Shown here piece after piece: positions 18,359-25,631 of a stretch of DNA of 64,000 bases (within the stretch, counting starts at the first letter, position 1; every line of letters starts with the position of its first letter). The DNA lies in assembly GCA_030425505.1 (NCBI GenBank), contig JAUIAB010000014.1, positions 23,763 to 87,762 on the forward strand. The letters are read 5' to 3'. Below the pieces are notes generated by a model. The model searched no databases, was not told where the DNA came from, and saw only the letters and a list, made by a program, of their open reading frames with translations. The stretch comes from Bacteroidia bacterium. GTDB lineage: Bacteria > Bacteroidota > Bacteroidia > Cytophagales > Flammeovirgaceae. The translations under genes and the position numbers were made by a program.

Positions 18359-18920
18359 CTACATCTACTTTACCTTCATAATCCAAATAGTGTAATGCTC
18401 GTAAGGCGTCAATGCAATGATTACCCCAATGTGCATTAAAACCCCACTTTAAATGCCACAAAGCATCTTCTATTGCTGCATTAGTTCCAACATGATTTAT
18501 TTTAAACAGCTCTACTTTTAAGTCGTGGTATATATCATTCAAATCATCGATCAGAGAGCCCAATATTGGTTTTATATCCTCTTCTGATTGTTTACTTTCT
18601 TTAAAATAAGGATCAAATATTTCCCAGTAAAATGCTTTTGTTCCTAAATTAGAAATATTGTGCTTGTTCTCTTTTTTATCTATGCTCAAAGAAGCTTTAT
18701 CACAAATAAAGTCATTAGAGTATTTAATAGATATTGGACTAAGTTTATGACCTGCAGCATACAGATCAATCAATAATGTGTGGAGGTTTGGAAGAAAAAC
18801 TTTGTTTTCTATTTCTTTTATCTCTAATAAGTTAATTAGCTTTTTAGCTATATCTAAAAAAGACCTCGTTGACATAGAGTCAACGAGGTCTTTTATATCA
18901 TCGGATAGATTTTCTCGCAT
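18354..18920 (-). CDS. DUF5063 family protein
   Basis: The product is 188 residues. The C-terminal half (LIDDLNDIYHDLKVELF, then ALWHLKWGFNAHWGNHCIDALRALHYL) matches my memory of DUF5063, an all-helical family of unknown function common in Bacteroidota. The ATG at 18920 lies 14 bp after the msrB stop. A perfect 16-bp hairpin with a T tail (18858-18894) covers roughly codons 9-21, and an internal in-frame ATG (MSTRSFLD, codon 16) lies at the edge of the hairpin loop. The true start may be either one. If it is the internal ATG, the hairpin is a terminator or start-site lock between msrB and this gene. Confidence 0.65.
   Translation of the reverse strand: MRENLSDDIKDLVDSMSTRSFLDIAKKLINLLEIKEIENKVFLPNLHTLLIDLYAAGHKLSPISIKYSNDFICDKASLSIDKKENKHNISNLGTKAFYWEIFDPYFKESKQSEEDIKPILGSLIDDLNDIYHDLKVELFKINHVGTNAAIEDALWHLKWGFNAHWGNHCIDALRALHYLDYEGKVDVE
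18858..18894 (-). terminator. Intrinsic-terminator-like hairpin inside the 5' end of the DUF5063 gene
   Basis: The arms AAAAGACCTCGTTGAC and GTCAACGAGGTCTTTT are exact reverse complements over 16 bp with a 5-nt loop. On the minus strand the stem is followed by a run of six T's (counting the T's of the arm). It starts about 40 nt after the msrB stop, in the right direction and place to end msrB transcription. Confidence 0.65.
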
Positions 18921-18934
18921 TAAATATTTTTTTG

Positions 18935-19480
18935 CTAGTCGCTTTCCTCTTCAGTATCAAAATCATCTTCTATTTCGAAACTATCTTCCTCTATTTCTAA
19001 GTTTTCTTCTTCTTTTTCAAAAGATAAAGATGCTGAGTTTATGCAATATCTTAACCCAGTTGGTTCTGGGCCATCTTCAAAAACATGTCCAAGATGGGCT
19101 TTGCAATTATTGCACTGCACTTCTACCCTACTCATTCCATGAGAAGAATCACTTTCTTCGTGTATTTCATCTTCTGAAACGGGTTCGTAAAAGCTAGGCC
19201 AACCAGAGCCAGAATCAAATTTTGCATTAGAAGAAAAAAGTGAGTTCCCACAGCAAATACATTTGTAAACACCTTCTTCTTTGCTGTTATGGTACTTTCC
19301 TGTAAATGCAGGTTCTGTCCCTTTTTCTTGCGTTATTTTGTATTGAAGCGGTGTTAATTTCTTTTTCAATTCTCCTTTTGTAGGTATTTCTTGAGCCATA
19401 GATGAAATGTTAAAAACCATTACAGGGAGTAGTATAGTAAAAACTCCTCTTAAAGAAAAAAGTTGCTTACATGATTTCAT
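18935..19480 (-). CDS. msrB: Peptide-methionine (R)-S-oxide reductase, exported
   Basis: The product is 181 residues. An N-terminal signal peptide ([20 protein letters not shown]) precedes the MsrB fold. Visible are the zinc-binding CxxC pairs (CICCG and CNNC), the [11 protein letters not shown] block and the catalytic Cys in [10 protein letters not shown]. It reduces methionine-R-sulfoxide in proteins, here probably in the periplasm given the signal peptide. The last ~30 residues are a highly acidic Glu/Asp tail that is not part of the catalytic fold. Confidence 0.92.
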   Translation of the reverse strand: MKSCKQLFSLRGVFTILLPVMVFNISSMAQEIPTKGELKKKLTPLQYKITQEKGTEPAFTGKYHNSKEEGVYKCICCGNSLFSSNAKFDSGSGWPSFYEPVSEDEIHEESDSSHGMSRVEVQCNNCKAHLGHVFEDGPEPTGLRYCINSASLSFEKEEENLEIEEDSFEIEDDFDTEEESD

Positions 19481-19635
19481 AATAATTAAAAAATTAAAGT
19501 GTTATTTACTTTTCATGTAACAACAATTAAGCTGATTTCATTGCGTAATAACTGCTGATTTTATGATGTTTTAACTTTTAGATAAAAAAATTACAACTCA
19601 ACCAAATAAAGTTCTGATTTACAGTAATTTAAAAA

Positions 19636-20172
19636 TTATAACTGGCTAATTTCTCGCAATTTTAAAACAGTTTTCCAATTTCTTGTAGTAGCTCCCACTT
19701 TTAGTTTTTTCTCAAACAAATTGTTCGTCAATTTCGACTGATGATATTTGCCCTCACAAAACAGGAATACATCTTTGTTATCAACTTTAAACTTATCTGG
19801 CTCATAGTTGTAGGTGAACACTTTTTCTATGTTTTCATTTGCTGGTTTTTCTTTTAAGAAGGTCAAATGCAATTGGTTTATATCTGCATCTTTACTAAAA
19901 AATGGGTTCTTATCTATTGAATCTTGAAGTTCTTTTGAACTCCTTACAATTACAGGGACATCTAATCCAAATTTTTCTACTATAGCTTTTTCAAGAGTAC
20001 TTTCTAGCTCAGAGTTTGACTCGACAGAATCGAAAATCACATTCCCACTTTGTATATAGGTTTTTATTTGTTTCCAACCCAGTTTTTCACACAAGGCTTT
20101 TAAATCCGCCATTAGGATTTTTCTTTTTCCTCCTACATTTATTCCTCTTAGTATTGCAATTTTTCTATTCAT
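19636..20172 (-). CDS. DUF1697 family protein
   Basis: The product is 178 residues. The opening AILRGINVGGKRKILMADLK and KTYIQSGNVIFDS are hallmarks of DUF1697, a small conserved cytoplasmic family of unknown function with a ferredoxin-like fold. The length is typical. It stands alone between msrB and the GxxExxY gene. Confidence 0.88.
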   Translation of the reverse strand: MNRKIAILRGINVGGKRKILMADLKALCEKLGWKQIKTYIQSGNVIFDSVESNSELESTLEKAIVEKFGLDVPVIVRSSKELQDSIDKNPFFSKDADINQLHLTFLKEKPANENIEKVFTYNYEPDKFKVDNKDVFLFCEGKYHQSKLTNNLFEKKLKVGATTRNWKTVLKLREISQL

Positions 20173-20352
20173 TGTGGTCTATTGTCTAGCGATTTATTGC
20201 TATTAAAGGTTTGTAACCGAAGGTATGACATAAGCTGTAGAAATTGATCTCATTTTCTTGCGTTTTCCTTCTATAGCACATCTACTTTTACACCTCTATT
20301 TTGTTAGGTGTATAAAAGACGATTGATTTTGGCTGCTTTCTTCTATTTGTCT

Positions 20353-20395
20353 AAATCACAGATTTATTTGATTAAAGGATTTTACGGATTTTCTA
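20353..20395 (+). repeat. Left imperfect direct repeat flanking the GxxExxY gene
   Basis: This ~43-bp stretch runs from AATCACAGATTT to GGATTTTCTA. It matches 20783-20825 at most positions in the same orientation, and the two copies bracket the GxxExxY gene. The right copy overlaps the extreme 5' end region of that gene and the left copy overlaps its stop. A shorter partial match (TAATCACAGATT) is at 21231-21242. Confidence 0.55.
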
Positions 20396-20782
20396 TAGTA
20401 CTAGTCTTTTAAAGGTGAGCGATTTACTGCCAAAATTGATAAGCAAACCCACTTCTAATTTGTATGCTTTAAGATAATTAAGTGTCTGAGCGAGATGCAC
20501 ATCTTCCAACTCTTTGATGGCTTTTAATTCTACTAATACTTTACTTTCTACTACAAAATCAGCGCTTCTTGTTCCTATAGGTTCTGGTAAGTTTTTGTAA
20601 AAGATATCCTGTTCTATTTCTCGAGCAAATTCTACGTTTTTCTGAGCCATTTCCCAAGCTAAAGCCCTCTGATATATTACTTCCTGAAAACCGTTACCCA
20701 AAAATGAATGTACTTCAAAAGAAGCTCCGATGATTTTTTCGGTGATGTCTTTATGTTTTAGCTCTTTCATATCCCTTGTCAT
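20393..20782 (-). CDS. GxxExxY family protein
   Basis: The product is 129 residues from ATG 20782 (a GTG at 20788 and an ATG at 20770 are alternatives). The family signature is FLGNGFQEVIYQRALAWEM, followed by the nuclease-like region SADFVVESKVLVELKAIKEL, which resembles the PD-(D/E)XK pattern D...ExK. The end NFGSKSLTFKRLVL is also typical. Function is unknown. Family members occur in many scattered copies in Bacteroidota and are frequently flanked by short repeats like those seen here. Confidence 0.85.
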   Translation of the reverse strand: MTRDMKELKHKDITEKIIGASFEVHSFLGNGFQEVIYQRALAWEMAQKNVEFAREIEQDIFYKNLPEPIGTRSADFVVESKVLVELKAIKELEDVHLAQTLNYLKAYKLEVGLLINFGSKSLTFKRLVL

Positions 20783-20825
20783 AATCACAGATTTTAATGA
20801 TTACTCTGATTTCATGGATTTTCTA
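20783..20825 (+). repeat. Right imperfect direct repeat flanking the GxxExxY gene
   Basis: AATCACAGATTTT followed by ATGGATTTTCTA is the partner of 20353-20395. Both lie in the same orientation, as expected for a duplicated target or a cassette boundary. Confidence 0.55.
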
Positions 20826-20988
20826 AAATTCTGCGGAATCACTTAATCTGTATCATCTATGTTTTCAGCACTTTTTATCCACTGTATCTCATTTTGCTCT
20901 TCGAAGTTTATTTATCAACTCTAAATTTATGCTCATAAATGTCATATTACTACTAAAATTTTGTATGAGATACATTTATAAGAAAAAT

Positions 20989-21012
20989 GGGGTTAGCTTT
21001 TTAGCCAACCCC
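20989..21012 (-). terminator. Intrinsic terminator of the 37-residue basic protein gene
   Basis: On the minus strand GGGGTTGGCT pairs with AGCTAACCCC (10 bp, one wobble) around AAAA and is followed by ATTTTTCTT. It starts 8 bp after the stop codon at 21020. Confidence 0.75.
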
Positions 21013-21019
21013 ATCCACC

Positions 21020-21133
21020 TTAATTTGGTGTCGAACGATAGTGCGGTTTTACCTTCACTTTCTTTCCACCTTCTGTGGTTTTCTTGTGAGGTCTAACATA
21101 CACTTTCTTCTTTCCAGCGTTTGTTTTCGCCAT
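21020..21133 (-). CDS. 37-residue highly basic protein, hypothetical
   Basis: The frame runs from ATG at 21133 to TAA at 21020. It encodes a Lys/Arg-rich peptide beginning MAKTNAGKKKVYVRPHKKTT and ending VKVKPHYRSTPN. About 14 of 37 residues are Lys or Arg and there is no acidic cluster, a composition like small ribosome- or nucleic-acid-binding proteins. It is backed by its own strong terminator 8 bp downstream, which supports real expression. I recall similar unnamed short proteins in Cytophagales but cannot name a family. Confidence 0.6.
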   Translation of the reverse strand: MAKTNAGKKKVYVRPHKKTTEGGKKVKVKPHYRSTPN

Positions 21134-21248
21134 AATGAGAAAATTTTATAATTAAACAATCAAGTCAACACCAAGCCCTGACTTCTTAGGCATCCCTTTA
21201 GCTACCTTTAGTCAGTTAATGGTATATATTTAATCACAGATTATTAAG

Positions 21249-21434
21249 GTGGTGTTTTTCAAAGAACGCTTTTGCTTAAATGACAAATTAGATATTAAGA
21301 ACCTTCCTAATACCCACTATGAACGCATACAAAACGTATACTTTCCTACGGAAAGCAGACAAATTGACATTGTTATTTCTATCCCTAACCTCATTGTAAA
21401 TGCAAAACCTGAAAAAGTTACTACCATTGCCTAT
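21249..21434 (+). pseudogene. Possible 5' gene remnant cut by repeat A copy 2
   Basis: An open frame from GTG 21249 encodes ~60 ordinary-looking residues (LNDKLDIKNLPNTHYERIQ, then SRQIDIVISIPNLIVNAKP) before entering repeat A at 21435. From there the reading is Arg-rich and clearly repeat-derived. It could be a chance frame. I do not recognise the family. Confidence 0.25.
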
Positions 21435-21526
21435 GCACCCTTGGCTAGGAGGCGCAGGGCAAGATCGAAATGGATTTTGTGTGTTGGCAAGCTTGACCCG
21501 CCGGAAGGGCTTTGTGCGGGGTGCCC
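21435..21526 (+). repeat. Dispersed GC-rich repeat family A, copy 2
   Basis: 92 bp with ends GCACCC and GGGTGC, nearly identical to 56151-56243 and about 80% like 8384-8477 by eye. The internal stem is GGCG-CA-GGGCAAG with CTTGACC-CGCC. It lies 50 bp upstream of the epimerase gene. Confidence 0.75.
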
Positions 21527-21576
21527 ATTATAATAAAGCTGTTATTTTTGCTATGCGTATTTAATGGTAAGCTCAT

Positions 21577-22533
21577 TTGAATTATTTTATTACAGGTTGT
21601 ACTGGTTTAGTGGGAAGTAGCATCGCTCGTGAAATTTTAGATGGCGGCATGGGGCATGTTGTTGCTTTAAAGAGGCATTCGAGCTCTTTTGAAAATGTCC
21701 AGGATATTCATGAAAAAATTGAGTGGGTGGAAGGGGATATTAACTGTTTAGAGGCTCTGTCGTACGGGATTGATAGGTCGGACTATGTTATTCATGCGGC
21801 GGCTATTGTGTCTTTTGCAAAAAGGGATTTGGCGAAGATGCAAAGGGTAAATATTGAAGGAACTCGCAATGTGGTCGAGTTAGCGAGGAAAGCGAATATT
21901 AAAAAGCTTTGCCATATTAGTTCTATTGCGGCAATTGGCGAAGGGCATAATTCTGATGAAAGTACGATGTGGGATGATCTGCCTCACCATTCTCCGTATA
22001 GTTTGACGAAGACTTTGGCGGAATGGGAGGTTTGGAGAGCTATGGAAGAAGGTTTAAATGCGGTTATTGTTAACCCTTCTGCTGTTATTGGCAAGGGGAA
22101 CTGGAATAATTCAAGCCTCAAAATGTTTCAGTTTATTAAGGAGAAGAATATCAGCCACTACCCTACTGGCACTTTTAATTTTATTGATAATAGGGATCTC
22201 TCTACTCTTTGTATTGAGCTGCTGCATTCCGATATCTATTCTGAGCGGTTTATTATTAACGGTGGAAGTTTGAAGTTTAAGGAGGTTATTGAAAAAGTTT
22301 GTTTGCAGTTTGGGAAAAAAGCTCCAAAAAAACCTTTTACAGATGGGTTTTTGCAGACTCTCCTCATTTTGGAGAAGTTAAGGTCTATTTTTCTCAATAA
22401 GAAGCCTATGCTGAGCAAGTCTTTGTTGGAAACGCTTCAAAGGGATGTTTTTTATGATAGCTCTAAGGTAAAGCATTTGTTTAATTTTACGTTTAGGTCT
22501 TTTGATGAAACACTAGATTGGGCTCTGAACTAG
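21577..22533 (+). CDS. NAD-dependent epimerase/dehydratase (extended SDR)
   Basis: The product is 318 residues from a TTG at 21577, the only start in front of the Rossmann motif. FITGCTGLVGSSIAREIL carries the TGxxGxxG nucleotide-binding loop. The later VIHAAAIVSF and the catalytic pair in SPYSLTKTLAEWEV (YxxxK) place it in the extended SDR family acting on nucleotide sugars or related substrates. The product is unknown. Codon use is visibly richer in G-ending codons than in the plus-strand genes further upstream. Confidence 0.85.
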   Translation: MNYFITGCTGLVGSSIAREILDGGMGHVVALKRHSSSFENVQDIHEKIEWVEGDINCLEALSYGIDRSDYVIHAAAIVSFAKRDLAKMQRVNIEGTRNVVELARKANIKKLCHISSIAAIGEGHNSDESTMWDDLPHHSPYSLTKTLAEWEVWRAMEEGLNAVIVNPSAVIGKGNWNNSSLKMFQFIKEKNISHYPTGTFNFIDNRDLSTLCIELLHSDIYSERFIINGGSLKFKEVIEKVCLQFGKKAPKKPFTDGFLQTLLILEKLRSIFLNKKPMLSKSLLETLQRDVFYDSSKVKHLFNFTFRSFDETLDWALN

Positions 22534-22551
22534 TTTTTATAGTTTTTGCGA

Positions 22552-23937
22552 ATGGCATCGAATGTAGATTTAATTCTTAAAAAGTGGCACGCATCGGATA
22601 AGGAAAGTTTTTTTCTTCCTTTACCTAATGACTATATTGCTCTTTCTGAGCATTTTATATGTTTAGAGAATATTTCTTCTGCTAGAAAGGTGTTGTCTGC
22701 TGGTCTTAGGTATTATCCTTATAATGAAGATATTTATTTCAAAAAGGCTTCTTTTTTGATCGATGCTAATTTGTTTGAGGATGCTTTTGATTTGTTGGAA
22801 AACTGGGAATCCATTAACCCCAATTCTTTAGATAAGATTTTCTGTGAGATCTCTCTCTATAAAAAGCTACAGCACTGGCAAAGAGTCATTGAATTATGTG
22901 AATCTTTTCTGAGTGCCTCGCCCAAGTCTGAGGAGGTTTCGCTTGCTTGTGCAGATGCTCACATAGAGCTTAAAAAACCAGAAAAAGCTTGTTTTTATTT
23001 GAAGAGAGTATTAGAAAATGACCTTTCAAATAAGGAGGTGGCTGAACAATTAATTCAACTCTCTCTAGAGCAAAATAATGTTGATGATCTCTTGGAGTTC
23101 TTTTTTGCTTTGTCTAAAACTAATCCGACTGATGCTTTTGTGCCTTTTTATTGTGGGCTAGCATTTTTAGAAGTTGGCAAGATATTGAGCGCACAGGAGC
23201 AGTTCAACCTGGCGATAACTTCTAATCCCAATTTCGAAGAACCTTACATTTTTTTATCGAAATGCTTTGTTAGTGAAGGTAAGCAGGGTGAAGCTTTTAA
23301 CTGTCTTTATGCTGGGGTTTCTAAGTGTGAGAATAGCACCATGCTTAGAATGGCAATAGGGGAATTATCCTTTCAAGATGGTGCATATTCCAAAGCTATT
23401 AGAGAGTTTAGGGTTATTTTAAATGACGATCCCAATTATCATCCTGCCTTGTTTTGGATAGGCAAATGCTTGTTTGAGGAAAAGAAGTTTTTGCAGTCAT
23501 CTTATTTTTTCAAGAAGGCTTTTGAGTTAGCTGATGTATTGGATTATGAGTTTGCATATGGCAAATCGGAGCACGAATTAGGGAATATTGAAACTGCTCT
23601 TTCTACTTTACAAAAGCTGTGTATAAAGTATCCCAAAAAATCTTCTCTTTGGCTTTATTTTTCTGAAATTTTCTATAACGAAGATCAATTAGACGATGCT
23701 ATAGAAGTAATAGAGGATGGATTATCTAACATCCCTGATAGTTCCAGCCTATTGTATAGAAAGTTTGCCTATCAATTTGCTCAAAAAAAATTAAAAGAAA
23801 GTATTAATACTTTGGAGTATGCCTTAGCTTTGAACTATGATAAACACAAGGATGTTTTATTTTTTTTTGAAGGCAATATTGAACTTCAAAAAGCGATTTT
23901 AAAATTGATTTTAAAAATAAATAGGGCAACTAATTAG
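22552..23937 (+). CDS. Tetratricopeptide repeat protein
   Basis: The product is 461 residues from ATG 22552 (a TTG two codons upstream is an alternative). It contains about ten TPR-like 34-residue units across the whole length, for example NPTDAFVPFYCGLAFLEVGK and PNYHPALFWIGKCLFEEKKF. No signal peptide or other domain is present. TPRs mediate protein-protein contact, and the partner is unknown. It follows the epimerase gene by 18 bp, so the two are likely co-transcribed. Confidence 0.82.
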   Translation: MASNVDLILKKWHASDKESFFLPLPNDYIALSEHFICLENISSARKVLSAGLRYYPYNEDIYFKKASFLIDANLFEDAFDLLENWESINPNSLDKIFCEISLYKKLQHWQRVIELCESFLSASPKSEEVSLACADAHIELKKPEKACFYLKRVLENDLSNKEVAEQLIQLSLEQNNVDDLLEFFFALSKTNPTDAFVPFYCGLAFLEVGKILSAQEQFNLAITSNPNFEEPYIFLSKCFVSEGKQGEAFNCLYAGVSKCENSTMLRMAIGELSFQDGAYSKAIREFRVILNDDPNYHPALFWIGKCLFEEKKFLQSSYFFKKAFELADVLDYEFAYGKSEHELGNIETALSTLQKLCIKYPKKSSLWLYFSEIFYNEDQLDDAIEVIEDGLSNIPDSSSLLYRKFAYQFAQKKLKESINTLEYALALNYDKHKDVLFFFEGNIELQKAILKLILKINRATN

Positions 23938-24008
23938 CAATTCAACTGCATCTTATTAAGTATCTCAAAAAGAATTAGTTAGCCTACATAAAACACTATT
24001 TTGTAACT

Positions 24009-24782
24009 ATGAATTTTAATCTTACCCAAATACCAAATAGAAGCCCTAAAAAAAGAGATAGCGGAATCACTATGGTAATGGATAAAGGCTTATCCATCAG
24101 AGAAGTAGAAGACTTAATCGAAGTTTCCGGTGATTATTTTGATATTGTAAAGCTTGGATGGGCTACTTCGCATTTGTATTCAAGACTTAAGGAAAAAATT
24201 GATTTATACCATAAAGCAAATATTCCTGTTTATTTAGGAGGCACTTTATTCGAAGCTTTTGTTGTTAGAGATCAGTTTAATGATTATTTAGATATTTTGG
24301 ATAAATATGATTTAACTCTGGCAGAAGTTTCTGATGGGTCTATTGATATGGAACACGGCAAAAAATGTGAATATATCCATCAGCTTTCTAAAAAAGTGAC
24401 TGTTTTGTCTGAGGTTGGATCTAAAGATGCAGATAAAATTATCCCACCATATAAGTGGATTGAGTTGATGCAGAAAGAAATTGATGCCGGAGCATGGAAA
24501 GTTATCGGTGAAGCCAGAGAGGGAGGAAATGTGGGGCTTTTTAGATCTTCGGGTGAAGTGCGATCAGGTCTGGTTGAAGAGATTTTAACTAAAATTCCTT
24601 ATGAGAAAATAATTTGGGAAGCTCCTCAAAAAGCACAACAAGTTTGGTTTATCAGATTAATAGGAGCAAATGTTAATTTAGGAAATATAGCTCCCAATGA
24701 GGTCATCCCTTTAGAAACGATCCGTCTTGGGTTAAGAGGAGATACTTTTCACGACTTTTTGAAGCCTACTACCGTAAGGTAA
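24009..24782 (+). CDS. Phosphosulfolactate synthase (ComA) family protein
   Basis: The product is 257 residues. The TIM-barrel ComA family is visible in GITMVMDKGLSIREVEDLIE, VKLGWATSHLY, YLGGTLFEAF, KVIGEARE and IIWEAPQKAQQVWFIRLIGANVNLGNI (read as separate blocks). ComA joins sulfite to phosphoenolpyruvate to give phosphosulfolactate, the first step of coenzyme M synthesis in methanogens. Bacteroidota do not make coenzyme M as far as I know, so the sulfonate probably serves another purpose, such as sulfolactate or sulfonolipid precursors (inference). Confidence 0.85.
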   Translation: MNFNLTQIPNRSPKKRDSGITMVMDKGLSIREVEDLIEVSGDYFDIVKLGWATSHLYSRLKEKIDLYHKANIPVYLGGTLFEAFVVRDQFNDYLDILDKYDLTLAEVSDGSIDMEHGKKCEYIHQLSKKVTVLSEVGSKDADKIIPPYKWIELMQKEIDAGAWKVIGEAREGGNVGLFRSSGEVRSGLVEEILTKIPYEKIIWEAPQKAQQVWFIRLIGANVNLGNIAPNEVIPLETIRLGLRGDTFHDFLKPTTVR

Positions 24783-24871
24783 AGCCACTAGGTATAATAA
24801 TATCGAAGCAAGACTAGAGGCATTAACCCGAATAGTTCGGAACTTATTCAAGGCAATTCGCTGATTAAAAA

Positions 24872-25159
24872 TAATTAGGGATATTCAGAGGTAGTATAAA
24901 TATTTGATATTCAGTGCGTAAAGCAGTATCTTAAAGAAAGAAAATACCCCAAAAATCACCAATATTGGCAAAAAACGGGGTATTTCAGTTCTTATACTTC
25001 CTAAAAACAAGTTTATAAACCATTTTCAGAATATAATCATGCTCAAAAAAAAGCTCATTAAAGTGTTTTTATTTTATGTTGTCCTATTTTGAGTATTTCT
25101 TAATAACTAATCCAGTTACTTCTGAATGTCCCTATGGTCTCTATGAATATCCTTAATTA
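24872..25159. repeat. Possible degenerate 288-bp inverted-repeat element
   Basis: TAATTAGGGATATTCA (24872-24887) and the reverse complement of 25144-25159 agree at 15 of 16 positions. Between them lie a 9-bp stem (AAATACCCC at 24942-24950 with GGGGTATTT at 24977-24985) and no coding frame. The 24783-25294 gap holds nothing else but the rpsJ terminator. The inverted repeats are AT-rich, so chance is possible. Confidence 0.3.
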
Positions 25160-25236
25160 ATTCAAAATAAAGAACCTTCTCTTGAATAATGCAAGAAAAA
25201 ACTCTCCCTTATGAGAGTAATCAGCATATATAGAAA

Positions 25237-25264
25237 AAGCGAGTACATCGAAATATACTCGCTT
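25237..25264 (-). terminator. Terminator after rpsJ
   Basis: AAGCGAGTA and TACTCGCTT pair exactly over 9 bp around a 10-nt loop. On the minus strand the stem is followed by TTTTTC. It lies 31 bp beyond the rpsJ stop and marks the end of the str-type operon. Confidence 0.75.
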
Positions 25265-25294
25265 ACTATTCTTAAAGAAGAAAAGTAATACCTT

Positions 25295-25597
25295 CTACTT
25301 AATTTGTACGTCTACTCCACTTGGCAGCTCTAACTTCATTAGAGCATCCACTGTTTTGGTAGAGTTAAAGAAAATATCTACCACTCTCTTGTGTGTGGCC
25401 AATTGATATTGCTCTCTAGATTTTTTATTTACGTGTGGAGACCTAAGTACTGTAAATATCTCTTTCCTCGTTGGAAGTGGAATTGGTCCACTTACAATAG
25501 CTCCAGTAGCTTTTACAGCTTCTACTATTTTATCTGTAGATTTATCTACAAGATTATGATCGTATGATCTTAATTTAATTCTAATTTTTTGACTCAT
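25295..25597 (-). CDS. rpsJ: 30S ribosomal protein S10
   Basis: The product is 100 residues. [15 protein letters not shown] and [20 protein letters not shown] are the canonical S10 blocks. S10 is part of the 30S head and also acts in transcription antitermination as NusE. Here it is the last gene of rpsL-rpsG-fusA-rpsJ and is followed by a terminator. The S10 cluster (rplC and onward) that normally continues the transcript is absent. Confidence 0.98.
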   Translation of the reverse strand: MSQKIRIKLRSYDHNLVDKSTDKIVEAVKATGAIVSGPIPLPTRKEIFTVLRSPHVNKKSREQYQLATHKRVVDIFFNSTKTVDALMKLELPSGVDVQIK

Positions 25598-25631
25598 CTA
25601 TTTACAATCAATATAAATTCTTCAACAAAAA

